Notes: a model not told the origin generated them from the sequence alone. A DNA stretch of 64,000 nt from Lolium rigidum (GCF_022539505.1 NC_061511.1:34544620-34608619); one strand, 5' to 3'. Positions 11,001 through 21,720 are shown, counted from the first letter of the stretch. Translations and numbers: made by a program.

Positions 11001-13450
11001 GCATCCCTAAGCTTAGTTCTGCTCGTCCCGAGCGAGTAAAACGATAACAAAGATAATTTCCGGAGTGACATGCCATCATAACCTTGATCATACTATTTGT
11101 ACAGCATATGTAGTGAATGCGATGATCAAAACAATGTATATGACATGGGTAAACAACTGAATCATAAAGCAAAGACTTTTCATGAATAGCACTTCAAGAC
11201 AAGCATCAATAAGTCTTGCATAAGAGTTAACTCATAAAGCAATAATTCAAAGTAAAGGCATTGAAGCAACACAAAAGAAGATTAAGTTTCAGCGGTTGCT
11301 TTCAACTTATAACATGTATATCTCATGGATAATTGTCAATGCAAAGCAATATAACAAATGCAATATGCAAATATGTAAGAATCAATGCACAGTTCACACA
11401 AGTGTTTGCTTCTTGAGATGGAGAGAAATAGGTGAACTGACTCAACAATAAAAGTAAAAGAATGGTCCTTCAAAGAGGAAAGCATCGATTGCTATATTTG
11501 TGCTAGAGCTTTGATTTTGAAAACATAAAGAGAGCATAAAAATAAAGTTTTGAGAGGTGTTTGTTGTTGTCAACGAATGGTAGCGGGTACTCTAACCCCC
11601 TTGCCAGACAAACCTTCAAAGAGCGGCTCCCATTTTATTTTATTTTTGGGTGGCACTCCTTCCAACCTTTCTTTCACAAACCATGGCTAACCGAATCCTC
11701 GGGTGCCTGCCAACAATCTCATACCATGAAGGAGTACCTTTTTATTTTAGTTTTATTATGATGACACTCCTCCCAACCTTTGCTTACACAAGCCATGGCT
11801 AACCGAATCCTTCGGGTGCCGTCCAACAATCACATACCATGGAGGAGTGTCTATTTTTGTTAATTAATTTGGGACTCGGGAATCCCATTGCCAGCTCTTT
11901 TTGCAAAATTATTGGATAAGCGGATGTAGCCACTAGTCCATTGGTGAAAGTTGCCCAACAAGATTGAAAGATAAACACCACATACTTCCTCATGAGCTAT
12001 AAAACATTGACACAAATAAGAGGTAATAAATTTTGAATTGTTTAAAGGTAGCACTCAAGCAATTTACTTTGGAATGGCGGGAAATACCATGTAGTAGGTA
12101 GGTATGGTGGACACAAATGGCATAGTGTTGGCTCAAGTATTTGGATGCATGAGAAGTATTCCCTCTCGATACAAGGTTTAGGCTAGCAAGGTTGTTTGAG
12201 GCAAACACAAGGATGAACTAGTACAGCAAAACTCACATAAAAGACATATTACAAGTATTATAAGACTATACATCGTCTTCCTTGTTGTTCAAACACCTTA
12301 CTAGAAATTATCTAGACCTTAGAGAGACCAATTATGCAAACCAAATTTTAGCATGCTCTATGTATTTCTTCATTAATGGGTGCAAAGCATATGATGCAAG
12401 AGCTTAAACATGAGCACAACAATTGCCAAGTATCACATTACCCAAGACATTTATAGCAATTACTACATGTATCATTTTCCAATTCCAACCATATAACAAT
12501 TTAACGAAGAGGAAACTTCGCCATGAATATTATAAGCTAAGAACACATGTGTTCATATGAACCAGCGGAGCGTGTCTCTCTCCCACACAAGCATGATGTA
12601 ATCCAATTTATTCAAACACAAACAAAAACAAAAGCAAACAAACAGACGCTCCAAGAAAAAGCACATAAGATGTGATGGAATAAAAATATAGTTTCAGGGG
12701 AGGAACTCTGATAATGTTGTCGATGAAGAAGGGGATGCCTTGGGCATCCCCAAGCTTAGACGCTTGAGTCTTCTTGATATATGCAGGGGTGAACCACCGG
12801 GTGCATCCCCAAGCTTAGAGCTTTCACTCTCCTTGATCATAGTATATCATCCTCCTCTCTTGACCCTTGAAAACTTCCTCCACACCAAACTCGAAACAAC
12901 TCATTAGAGGGTTAGTGGACAATAAAAATTAACATGTTCAGAGGTGACACAATCATTCTTAACACTTCTGGATATTGCATAAAGCTACTGGACATCAATG
13001 GATCAAAGAAATTCATCCAACATAGCAAAAGAGGCAATGCGAAATAAAAGGCAGAATCTGTCAAAACAGAACAGTCCGTAAAGATGGATTTTATTAGGCC
13101 ACCAGACCTGCTCAAACGAAAATGCTCAAATTGAATGAAAGTTGCGTACATATCTGAGGATCATGCTCGTAAATTGGCATAATTTTCTGAGCTTCCTGCA
13201 GGGCAGTGGGCTCAGATTCGTGACAGCAAAGAAATCTGGAACTGCGCAGTAATCCAAATCTAGTACTTACTTTACTATCAAAGACTTTACTTGGCACAAC
13301 AAAACACAAAACTAAGATAAGGAGAGGTTGCTACAGTAGTAAACAACTTCCAAGACACAAATATAAAACAAAGTACTGTAGCAAAATAACACATGGGTTA
13401 TCTCCCAAGAAGTTCTTTTCTTTATAGCCATTAAGATGGGCTCAGCAGTT
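11001..13450. other. Noncoding internal region of nested gypsy copy 1
   Basis: A-rich, with no supported ORF. It contains an imperfect tandem duplication of about 125 bp at 11,648-11,850 (two copies of a segment with CCATGGCTAACCGAATCC) and a repeated phrase GGGCATCCCCAAGCTTAGA near 12,740-12,820. It is mostly shared with copy 2; the stretch around 11,560-11,990 is specific to this copy. Confidence 0.7.
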
Positions 13451-14101
13451 TTAATGATGCACTCGCAAGAGATAGTATGTGAAGCAAAAGAGAGCATCAA
13501 GAGGCAAATTAAAAACACATTTAAGTCTAACATGCTTCCTATGCATAGGAATCTTGTAAATAAACAAGTTCATGAAGAGCATAGTAACAAGCATAGGAAG
13601 ATAAAACAAGCGTAGCATCAAAAATTTCAGCACATAGAGAGGCATTTTAGTAACATGAAAATTTCTACAACCATATTTTCCTCTCTCATAATAACTTTCA
13701 GTAGCAACATGAGCAAACTCAACAATATAACTATCACATAAAGCATTCTTATCATGAGTCTCATGCATAAAATAATTACTCTCAGGATAGGCATAGTCAA
13801 TTTTATTAGTTGTAGTGGGAGCAAATTCAACAAAGTAGCTATCATTATTATTCTCATCATCAAATATAGGAGGCATATTGTAATCATAATCAAATTCACT
13901 CTCCATAGTAGGTGGCACCAAAAGACCACTATCATTATAATCATCATAAATAGGAGGCAAAGTATCATCAAAGAAAATTTTCTCCTCAATGCTTGGGGGA
14001 CTAAAAATATCATGAAAACCAGCTTCCCCAAGCTTAGAACTTTCTATATCATTATCAACAATGGTGTTCAAAGCGTTCATACTAATATTACTACCAAGCA
14101 T
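13451..14101 (-). CDS. Uncharacterised ORF in the internal domain of nested gypsy copy 1
   Basis: 217 codons, open from ATG at 14,101. The N-terminal two thirds are acidic, rich in Asp, Asn, Tyr and Pro, with repeated phrases such as DTLPPIYDDYNDSG and NMPPIFDDENNND (an imperfect duplication of about 35 residues). The C-terminal part is hydrophobic and may be a fortuitous extension. It has no retropepsin, zinc knuckle or RT motif. Its position just inside the 5' LTR and primer site is where gag would be. I do not recognise a function; it may be a remnant of gag-upstream sequence kept in a non-autonomous family. Confidence 0.4.
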   Translation of the reverse strand: MLGSNISMNALNTIVDNDIESSKLGEAGFHDIFSPPSIEEKIFFDDTLPPIYDDYNDSGLLVPPTMESEFDYDYNMPPIFDDENNNDSYFVEFAPTTTNKIDYAYPESNYFMHETHDKNALCDSYIVEFAHVATESYYERGKYGCRNFHVTKMPLYVLKFLMLRLFYLPMLVTMLFMNLFIYKIPMHRKHVRLKCVFNLPLDALFCFTYYLLRVHH

Positions 14102-14327
14102 GCAAAGAAGATTTCATAGGTTTTTTAATTTTCGCATCAAACAATTCAAGTTTTAAATCATGAAATAGAACAAGAAGCTCACTCTTGTACATTATGCCAA
14201 ACTAGTGTAAACAAGAAACAACAAGATGCAATTGCAGGATCTAAAGGAAATAGCTTTGAGCACACACACAACGGCGCCGGAAAAATACTTTACCTGAGAC
14301 CGTAGTATGAGAGCCTTTTACCTTTCC

Positions 14328-14345
14328 TCCCCGGCAACGGCGCCG
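14328..14345 (-). other. Primer binding site of nested gypsy copy 1
   Basis: Minus strand CGGCGCCGTTGCCGGGGA, 10 bp inside the 5' LTR. It differs by one base from TGGCGCCGTTGCCGGGGA, which occurs intact in copy 2. The latter is complementary to the 3' end of a tRNA ending GGCGCCA (tRNA-Arg in comparable plant elements). It fixes the element's orientation as minus. Confidence 0.75.
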
Positions 14346-14355
14346 GAAAAGTGCT

Positions 14356-15906
14356 TGATGTCTACGTTCCCCCTCCTTTCCTGTAGACGGTGTTGGGCCT
14401 CCAAGTGCGGAGGTTTGTAGAACAGCGACAAGTTTCCCTTAAGTGGATACCCAAGGTTTATCGAACTCGGGGAGGAAGAGGTCAAAGATATCCCTCTCAT
14501 GCAACCCTGCAACCACAAAGCAAGAAGTCTCTTGTGTCCCCAACACACCTAATAGGTGCACTAGTTCGGCGAAGAGATAGTGAAATACAGGTGGTATAAA
14601 TAAGTATGAGCAGTAGCAACGGTGCCAGAAAAGTGCTTGGCGTGTAGTTGATGGTGGTGGTATTGCAGCAGTAGTAACGCAGTAAAACAGTAACAAGCAG
14701 TAGTAACGCAGCAGTAGTAAACAAGCAGTAGTAACTCAGCAGTATTTAGGAACAAGGCCTAGGGATTACACTTTCACTAGTGGACACTCTCAACATTGAT
14801 CACATAACAGAACAGATAAATGCATACTCTACACTTTTGTTGGATGATGAACACATTGCGTAGGATTACACGAACCCTCAATGCCGGAGTTAACAAGCTC
14901 CACAATAATGCTCATGTTTAAGTAACCTTTAGTGTAAGATAGATCAACGAGACTAAACCAAGTACTAGCATAGCATGCACACTTGTAACCTTCATGCATA
15001 TGTAGGAGGAATAGATCACATCAATAATATCATAATGATAATTAACTCCACAATCTACAAGAGATCATGATCATAGCCTACGACAAGAACCACACGGTGC
15101 ACGCACTAGTCACCTTTACACACATGCAGGAGGAATAGAACTACTTTAATAACATCACTAGAGTAGCACATAGATGAATTGTGATACAAAACTCATATGA
15201 ATCTCAATCATGTAAAGCAGCTCATGAGATCATTGTATTGAAGTACATGGAAGAGAGATGAACCACATAGCTACCGGTACAGCCCCGAGCCTCGATGGAG
15301 AACTACTCCCTCCTCATGGGAGCAGCAGCGGTGTTGAAGATGGCGGTGGAGATGGCAGCGGTGTTGATGGAGATGGCAGCGGTGTCGATGGAGAAGCCTT
15401 CCGGGGGCACTTCCCCGCTCCGGCGGGTGCCGGAACAGAGTTCTGTCCCCGAATTGGAGTTTCGCGATGGCGGCGGCGCCACGGTAACTTTTCGGAGTTT
15501 TGTCAATTTGTGTCGAGGTTTTAGGTCACGACGACTTAAATAGGCGAAGAGTCGGAGTCGGAGGGGGCACTGGGCTGCCCGAGACCATAGGGGGCGCGCC
15601 CCCCTTGGGCCGCGCCGCCCACGGGTGTGGGGCCCCCCGGCACCCTCCGACCTTTCTTCGGTGCTCCGGAAGCTTCGCGTATTTCTAAGACTTTCGGCGT
15701 TGATTTCGTCCGATTCCGAGAATATTTCGTTACTAGGATTTCGAAACCAAAAACAGCAGAAAACGAGACCGGCACTTCGGCATCTTGTTAATAGGTTAGT
15801 TCCAGAAAATGCACGAATATGACATAAAGTGTGCATAAAACATGTAGATAACATCAATAATGTGGCATGGAACACAAGAAATTATCGATACGTTGGAGAC
15901 GTATCA
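14356..15906 (-). repeat. 5' LTR of nested gypsy copy 1
   Basis: 1,551 bp partner of 9,442-11,000. The GC-rich part at 15,290-15,680 yields several spurious reading frames on both strands. Confidence 0.9.
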
Positions 15907-15911
15907 TCCTC

Positions 15912-16370
15912 TCCCGATGAATACTGGGCATTGCAGATGAACGACGTGTCGCTCGATCCCAGCCCGTGCCTGATGTCGCAATTCAAGCAGTAGTACGAAG
16001 TTAACTCCGAAGATGTGGGATCGTCGGATCCTACCGACATGGAAGACACGGAACGGGGAGTCGAGGGCGCGGTTGAACTTATCGAGTCTGTCAGACCAGC
16101 CGAAAGGTCGAGTGATGATGACGCGCTTGGACTCGTCGATCTGGAGGTGGGCGATTCCAGCAGTCGAATGATTCCTTCCGCGTTGACGTTGTAGTGGACG
16201 CTGTTGAAGGTCATCTCCGTGTTTCCTTGTAGATCTGAGAAGGTTGAGCGGGAGGAATCGCTGTGCGGGGTGAACTCATAGGAGCCGAACCGAATCGGGC
16301 TTCCCAGGTTTGGCGATGACGGTGTCGATGAAGTTGCTGATGAGGTTGCCGGTGAAGTCGCCGGTGTCAT
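15912..16370 (-). pseudogene. gag N-terminal region of the Tat-type element
   Basis: Open frame from an ATG at 16,370-16,368, just after the primer binding site, encoding a Ser/Thr/Pro-rich N-terminus with a short CX2C-like piece (YYCLNCDIRHG). The frame reaches the insertion site of copy 1 and continues in register at 9,441 once the 5-bp TSD is counted once. No conserved domain is seen here; such N-termini are typical of plant gypsy gag. Confidence 0.65.
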
Positions 16371-16408
16371 GATTGGATCTGCCGATGACCGATCTTGTGC
16401 CGGCAGGG

Positions 16409-16426
16409 TTCCCACAGACGGCGCCA
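16409..16426 (-). other. Primer binding site of the Tat-type element
   Basis: Minus strand TGGCGCCGTCTGTGGGAA, two bases from the LTR end. The same 18 bases occur at 22,834-22,851 in the element at 18.7-23.3 kb, which ties the two families together. Confidence 0.8.
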
Positions 16427-16428
16427 AT

Positions 16429-16971
16429 TGTCGAGGGTGCTCCTCGGCAATGCCCTCCGATAGGGGCTTAGGGTTGATGGAATCCTGCAAGCTGACACGA
16501 GACATCGGTTCACAGACAAGCGGGGAGAGCGATTTACCCATGTTCGGGGCCCTCGATGAGGTAAAACCCTTACGTCCTGCCTGTCTGTTCTTGATTATGA
16601 TGATAATGGGTTACAATGGGGTGCCGAATAGTTCGGCTGAGATCTCGTCGAGATGGCTAAATACTAGGGTAACCTAGCTCTAAGCTTCTGTTGGCTAAGA
16701 TCGCTAAGATTGATTGTGTCCCTCGGCAGCCCCTCTCCTGGCCTTTATATAGGAGGCCAGGTCTCAAGAGGCCTAATCGAGTACGACTAGGTTTACAGTA
16801 GATCTATCTCTAGACTTTCCTTGTTCGGCTCATTCCGTGTCTTGTACTTCAAGGAATCTTCCGCCGCACCGTCCTAGTGACCCACCTTGCCATTGAGTGC
16901 CTTCATGGGCCTCCGACTAGGAAATATAGGATAGGGCAACATTGGTTAGCCGAAGGGTAATGCCCACGTCA
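16429..16971 (-). repeat. 5' LTR of the Tat-type element
   Basis: 543 bp, TG...CA, with ends TGTCGAGGGTGCTCCTCGGC and TGCCCACGTCA. It shares terminal sequence with the LTRs at 18,697 and 22,854. A TATA box (minus strand CCTATATAAAGG at about 16,742-16,753) is the likely LTR promoter. Confidence 0.85.
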
Positions 16972-17429
16972 ATTGAGGAAGTAAGTACAAGTGAAAATTT
17001 AAACATCAGAATATTTAATAAGGATGTAATACATTTCTATTCCAACTAACTTTCTTACACGTGGTTGTAGTCTTGAGATTGGAGTGGTCCTTTTTAGCTA
17101 TTGGATTGGATTATTAGTGGGTCATCATTTGTCATTGCTTGGATGAGTCAGTGAACAGTGAAGGTCAAGATATGTGCAGTACCACTCGAATTGTAATTAT
17201 GGTAATGTGCTTTTGGTTATATCATTATGGCAATATGCTTTTGGTGAAAAATTTAAATCGTCAACATATTTAACAAGCATGTAATACATTTCTATTCTAG
17301 CTAATTTTCTTACACATGGCTGTAGTCTGGAGTGGTCCTTTTTTGGCTATTTGACTGTATTATCAGTGGGTCATCAATTATCATTGCTTGGATGGGTCGG
17401 TAAAGGTTAAGATATGTACAATACCACTT
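16972..17429. repeat. Unannotated DNA with an imperfect tandem duplication of about 230 bp
   Basis: No gene seen. About 16,996-17,225 is repeated at 17,247-17,429, and the second copy continues at 18,461-18,490 beyond the LINE insertion. Shared runs include CATGTAATACATTTCTATTC, GTGGGTCATCA and TTGTAATTATGG. Confidence 0.75.
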
Positions 17430-18454
17430 TTTTTGATCAAGAACTGTGGGGCAAAAACCCCACAATATTTTATTAAACCCTCAACTTTACAGCAGTTTTA
17501 TGTACAAGGAGAAAAGAAAAAGAAGGCTATACAAAAAGAGAAAAGTTACAAAAGGGTGTCTATCTAGGACTTGAAAGATTCAGAATGCTTGTCTCTAATC
17601 CTGTGAGCATGCAGTGTAACTTCATGCTTAAATTTACTTGTCCATGCCCTGAAAGAAGGTCTCACATGGTTGAAAATAAAATCATTCCTCACTTTCCAAA
17701 TATGCCAGCAGGCCAGGATCACTATCTCAGTGAAGAAAGGTTTGGCAAAAGCTGCCCTTGCCCTGATAAACATGGTTTCTACATTATCTGCTTGCTCCCA
17801 GTCAATCTGTAAATAAGTCCATATTCTTCTACTAAAGTTGCACTCAAAGAAAAGGTGAATCCAGTCCTCATTGACATGACATGGACATAGCACACAATTG
17901 TAATCATTGGTAACATTCCAATGTCTTCTTCTCAACATATCCTTTGTATTCAGTCTATCACTCACCAGTAGCCAAGCAAATACCTTGATTCTCAGTAGCA
18001 CTTTGCATTTCCAAATCCAGGTGTAAATCTTGGACGAAGTCACACTGACATAGCAATGCTTGTAATAAAGATTAGCCGTGTAGACTCCATCCTTCCAAAT
18101 TGTTTCCCACACATCACATTTTAAAGGATCTAGAGAAATAGAGCCAAGAATAATCTGCATCCTGTTATATTCCTCAAAAGCTTGTGGCGACAAGGGTCTA
18201 AAAAAGAGTTCAGCCCTATTTTGTACCACTTCCTTGACAGATAACTGATTATTAAGGGCAAAAGAATGTAACCTTGGAAATTCTTTAGCTGGTATAATAC
18301 CTGACCATTTATCATGCCAAAAAAGAATAGACTCCCCACTACGAGGTGTAGCATTGCATATGGCTCTATATTTGTCAACCAATTTCATGACATCCCTCCA
18401 CCAGAAAGAACCACACAAATTAGTGGCCTGTGGCACCCCATTATGATAATAATT
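17430..18454 (-). mobile_element. 5'-truncated LINE, TSD CCACTT
   Basis: The minus-strand 3' end is a short A run (plus TTTTTTT at 17,428-17,434). The body encodes the C-terminal zf-RVT part of a LINE ORF2. CCACTT flanks both sides (17,424-17,429 and 18,455-18,460); allowing one mismatch the TSD may be 9 bp. It interrupts the second copy of the local tandem duplication. Confidence 0.8.
17564..18454 (-). pseudogene. LINE ORF2 C-terminal fragment with zf-RVT domain
   Basis: The fragment starts at the 5' truncation and runs uninterrupted to a stop at 17,564. It shows the reverse-transcriptase zinc-binding region found after the RT domain in plant LINEs: FWWRDVMKLVD, then SILFWHDKWSG, VWETIWK, IYTWIWKCKVLLRIKVFAWLL, DMLRRRHW, CVLCPCHVNEDWIHLFFECN (Cys/His ligands) and HIWKVRNDFIF. 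The RT and endonuclease domains are absent. The frame extends past 18,454 only by chance into flanking DNA. Dead on arrival, as is usual for 5'-truncated LINEs. Confidence 0.85.
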
Positions 18455-18460
18455 CCACTT

Positions 18461-18691
18461 AATTGTAATTATGGCAATACACTTTGGCAATTTTAGCGCA
18501 CTACAATATTAGTATCTCGTTTGTTCATTGACTTTTCTGTTTTCCCTTTTATTAGGTTGTATTATCTCCGCTTACCATTTTAAATGCTTTAATCTTGCAA
18601 ACGAAGTCAGCCTTAGTTCAACTAGTAGTCTCGCATGTCGCCTACCACTTATGCACTTCTTTTGTAAGTATTGACATCTTGTTTCCGTTTT
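18461..18691. other. Continuation of unannotated DNA; no gene
   Basis: The first 30 bases complete the duplicated segment split by the LINE. The rest is AT-rich and shows nothing recognisable. It resumes at 23,341 after the 4.6 kb insertion. Confidence 0.5.
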
Positions 18692-18696
18692 TCAGG

Positions 18697-19179
18697 TGTC
18701 GAGGCGGTTCCTCGGCAATGCCCACCATGAGGGGCTTGGGTTTTTAGAGAAAGGCGACGACGGAAGTTCCGGGAGCGAGGCGGTACACGACGTACCCAGG
18801 TTCACGTCCCCACGGTGGAGGATCGCTACGTCACTGCTAGCAATCCACTATATGAATATATGTATACGGGGGCCGCCATAGGCGGAGTTGCTTGGATCTA
18901 GTCTAGTTCTAATCCGCGGGTTGCGGTTTCTAGGCGTGTCGCCTCTATAATTATGTTTCTGATTGTGTGTGTCCTAAGGGGTGCCCTGCACTGGCTTTAT
19001 ATATCAGCCAAGCTAGGGTTTACAAGAGTCCTAGTAGGATTCATATTGGAGTCTTCTTTCCTTGTAGTCCAAGTTGAGGCGCGTGCAAGTCCAGCTTGTC
19101 GAGTCCTCGTGCTGGTCCACCTTCATAGTTTGCACCGGGTATGGCAATGTCGAGTACCCGAAGGGTTATGCCCACGTGA
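18697..19179 (-). repeat. 3' LTR of the non-autonomous element
   Basis: 483 bp. The minus-strand start reads TCACGTGGGC, where the partner has TGACGTGGGC (one change in the terminal dinucleotide). The adjacent GGGGGCTACT on the minus strand is a weak polypurine tract. TATA-like TATATAAA lies on the minus strand at about 18,996-19,004. Confidence 0.85.
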
Positions 19180-20218
19180 GTAGCCCCCGAGTGTCTGGCC
19201 GAAGTGAAGCTTCGGGCAGAGACTAAAGTTGTCTTCGCCGAATGTCTTGATCATCTGTTGAATCTTGTGCTTGATGTAGAGTCGAAGTTGCTTTTTGTCG
19301 GGTGCGTGAAGCGCTCCCGATGGGAGTAGCCCCCGAGTCTATGGGCGGGTGCTTGCAGCCACGCATAGACTCAAGTTGTACTACTCGAAGATCTTGATTG
19401 TTGATGCCGATGTCTTCAACTTTATTCTTCTTTGTTGGCGAGGTTGCCATATTTTTTTATCGGGTGCGCGACTAGCGCTCCCGATGGGAGTAGTGCCCGA
19501 GCCTGTAGATAAATATGAAATAGTTATGTATAGGGTGTAAAAAATGCTAAGTCAAACACCGTAAACTTTTTCAAGTTCCGAGAACTTGATGCCGATGACT
19601 CTGATGATGCCATAGATAGAGGAGTTGATGATTCAGATGATATCCCAAAGGAGCCGATGATTGAGATGATGGCCCTGAGGAGACGATGATTGAGATGATG
19701 GCCCAGAGGAGCCGATGATTTGGATGATACCCAGGAGGAGCCGATGATTCGGATGATGGCCCAGAGGAGCCGATGATTGGGATGATGGCCCAGAGGAGCC
19801 GATAATTTTATCGGGTGCGCGTCCAGCGCTCCCGATGGAAGTAGCCCTGAGTACGAGCACGCGATGCTTGCAACCGTGAGTAGACTCAAATCGAGCAACC
19901 CGATGTTTATAGTTTTCTTCAGGTGCCGTTGACACATTGTTGTATATTTCAAGGGGCAATCCTCAATGCACCTTTGAGCATCGTTGATGCCATTGTTCGT
20001 AAGTTTTTCGGTAGGTACATATATATGCACTTTTACCGCGTCAATGCCGTTGGCAAATTTTAAAGGAGCAAATCTTAATTGCCCGTTTAAGTGTATTCGT
20101 TGGTCAGCAAATTGTTTGAGTGATCAGCTCATGTTGCAGGTCTTGCTAAACCCGTTGTATGTGCAACTTTGCTTTCAACCGATGTATGTCTTGACCGTAG
20201 GTCGTTTTCGTACGTGTT
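19180..20218. other. Internal region, left part; no gene
   Basis: Several copies of GCGCTCCCGATGGGAGTAG followed by CCCCGAG occur (near 19,309, 19,477 and 19,826). A 24-36 bp GATGATTTGGATGATG-type array lies at about 19,590-19,805. The remainder is homologous to the 3' flank of the antisense ORF at 3.5 kb. Confidence 0.6.
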
Positions 20219-20575
20219 TCATGACCCTTGCTATCTGCGGCACTCTTTGAGGCATCTATAGCAAAGGAAAAGAGCAAGGTCCCCGTTGCTTCATGATCCT
20301 TGCTATTTGCGGCACTCTTTGAGGCATCTATAGCAAAGGAAAAGAGCAAGGTCTTCGTTGCTTCATGATCCTTGCTATTTGCGGCACTCTTTGAGGCATC
20401 TATAGCAAAGGAAAAGAGCAAGGTCTTCGTTGCTTCATGATCCTTGCTATTTGCGGCACTCTTTGAGGCATCTATAGCAAAGGAAAAGAGCAAGGTCTTC
20501 GTTGCTTCATGATCCTTGCTATTTGCGGCACTCTTTGAGGCATCTATAGCAAAGGAAAAGAGCAAGGTCCCCGTT
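20219..20575. repeat. Tandem array, five units of about 72 bp
   Basis: The unit contains CCTTGCTATTTGCGGCACTC, then TTTGAGGCATCTATAGC and AAAGGAAAAGAGCAAGG. Inner units are nearly identical. The first has ACCCTTGCTATCTGCGG and both end units carry TCCCCG instead of TCTTCG. The seed motif exists as single diverged copies at about 3,840-3,925. Confidence 0.95.
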
Positions 20576-20639
20576 GATTACCACCCATTGCAGCACTCGT
20601 ATTTTCAGAGGCTTTTAGATGATAACTTCAGGTATAAGA

Positions 20640-21175
20640 AGTCTTCATTTCCTCTTGAATTCCAATACACCAGCGCTCCTGATGGGAGTAATAATTCCAG
20701 CACACCGGCGCTCCCGATGGGAGTAATAGTCTTCATATCTTCTTGAATTTCAGATACACCGGCGCTCCCGATGGGAGTAATAATTCCAATACACCGGCGC
20801 TCCCGATGGGAGTAATAGTCTTCATATCTTCTCGAATTCCAATACACCGGCGCTCCCGATGGGAGTAATAATTCCAATACACCGGCGCTCCCGATGGGAG
20901 TAATAGTCTTCATATCTTTTCGAATTCCAATACACCGGCGCTCCCGATGGGAGTAATAATTCCAATACACCGGCGCTCCCGATGGAAGTAATAGTCTTCA
21001 TATCTTTTCGAATTCCAATACACCGGCGCTCCCGATGGGAGTAATAATTCCAATACACCGGCGGTCCCGATGGGAGTAATAGTCTTCATATCTTTTCGAA
21101 TTCCAATACACCAGCGCTCCCGATGGGAGTAATAATTCCAATACACCGGCGCTCCCGATGGAAGTAACCGCAATA
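20640..21175. repeat. Tandem array, about six units of 88 bp, each with two copies of a palindromic motif
   Basis: The 88-bp unit holds two copies of ACACCGGCGCTCCCGATGGG followed by AGTAAT, separated alternately by AATTCCAAT and by GTCTTCATATCTTTTCGAATTCC. CTCCCGATGGGAG is an inverted repeat (CTCCC/GGGAG). Reading frames across it are repetitive and not genes. Confidence 0.95.
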
Positions 21176-21479
21176 GCTCGAAGATATTCCAGGAGCCCCC
21201 GAGTAATTCCAGCGCTCCCGATGGGATCGCATCGGGTCGATATTAAATAAGATGATATCCATTGAATATTCCAGATGATGAATCCACCAACCCGAGAGTG
21301 CATCGGGAGGAGATATATCCAGAGCCGAAGAAGATAAGTCCATCGAGTAATCATAGATGATGGAGAAAATAAATCCACTGATTCGGGGAAAATAAATCCA
21401 CCGAGTAAACGAGAGTACTGGAGGTAACGATGTAATGGCGCCTCCCCAATCGTCGGGTGTGGCGAAAGAAAGAGGAACA
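21176..21479. other. Internal region between arrays; no gene
   Basis: Low-complexity GA-rich sequence with repeated AATCCA/ATCCACCGA phrases and one more GCGCTCCCGATGGGA motif at about 21,212. Nothing else recognisable. Confidence 0.5.
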
Positions 21480-21720
21480 CTTAGTTCTGCGAGCGCGAGC
21501 CGAAATAGTTGCACGGCCAAAGATAGTCCGTGCGGCGGGTGCAGCCGAAATAATTCCGCGGACAGAGACAGTCCATGCGGCAAGCGCAGCCGAAATAATT
21601 CCGCGGCCAGAGATAGTCCATGCGGCAGGCGCAACCGAAATAATTCCGCGGCCAGAGATAGTCCATGCGGCAGGCGCAGTCGAAGAAATTCCACTGCCCA
21701 AGATACTCCATGCGGCTGCT
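21480..21720. repeat. Tandem array, about five units of 45 bp
   Basis: Unit core: GCCGAAATAATTCCGCGG, CCAGAGATAGTCCATGCGGC, AGGCGCA. Because 45 is divisible by three, it gives open frames with a 15-residue repeat on both strands. These lack other coding features. Confidence 0.95.

Larger units (their letters stand above)
9442..15906 (-). mobile_element. Non-autonomous gypsy-like LTR retrotransposon nested in gag (copy 1), TSD TCCTC
   Basis: 6,465 bp with LTRs at 9,442-11,000 and 14,356-15,906 and TSD TCCTC at 9,437-9,441 and 15,907-15,911. On the minus strand the LTR starts TGATACGTCTCCAACGTATC. The internal part (11,001-14,355) has no gag, protease or polymerase domain, only one unidentified ORF near its 5' end (13,451-14,101). 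Much of 11,001-13,440 matches 52,779-55,340 of copy 2, so both belong to one family (Sabrina/WHAM-like by recollection, unverified). Transposition would depend on proteins from a related autonomous element. Confidence 0.9.
1..16971 (-). mobile_element. Ty3/gypsy element of Tat type, gag-pro only, with antisense additional ORF; left end outside window
   Basis: A minus-strand LTR retrotransposon. Reading right to left: 5' LTR (16,429-16,971), primer binding site (16,409-16,426), gag (16,370 down to about 5,160, with insertions), protease (about 5,059-4,120), a spacer, then an oppositely oriented intron-containing ORF (32-3,445). The 3' LTR should lie left of position 1. An antisense extra ORF near the 3' LTR is known for Tat-lineage elements such as Grande and RIRE2. 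No RT, RNase H or integrase reading frame is present between protease and extra ORF, so this copy, or its family, is non-autonomous. Later insertions (7,177-8,686 and 9,442-15,906) interrupt it, each with a 5-bp target duplication. The base pairs after the LTR (ATTGA at 16,972-16,976) would be its own TSD, but the partner is out of view. Confidence 0.85.

Noticed and set aside
15303..15875. 190-codon minus ORF
   Set aside because: Lies wholly in an LTR (14,356-15,906); the equivalent frame in the partner LTR is broken.
20219..21175. Regularly spaced repeats that look like a CRISPR array
   Set aside because: Units are directly abutting tandem repeats with no unique spacers, lie in a plant LTR element, and no cas genes are present.
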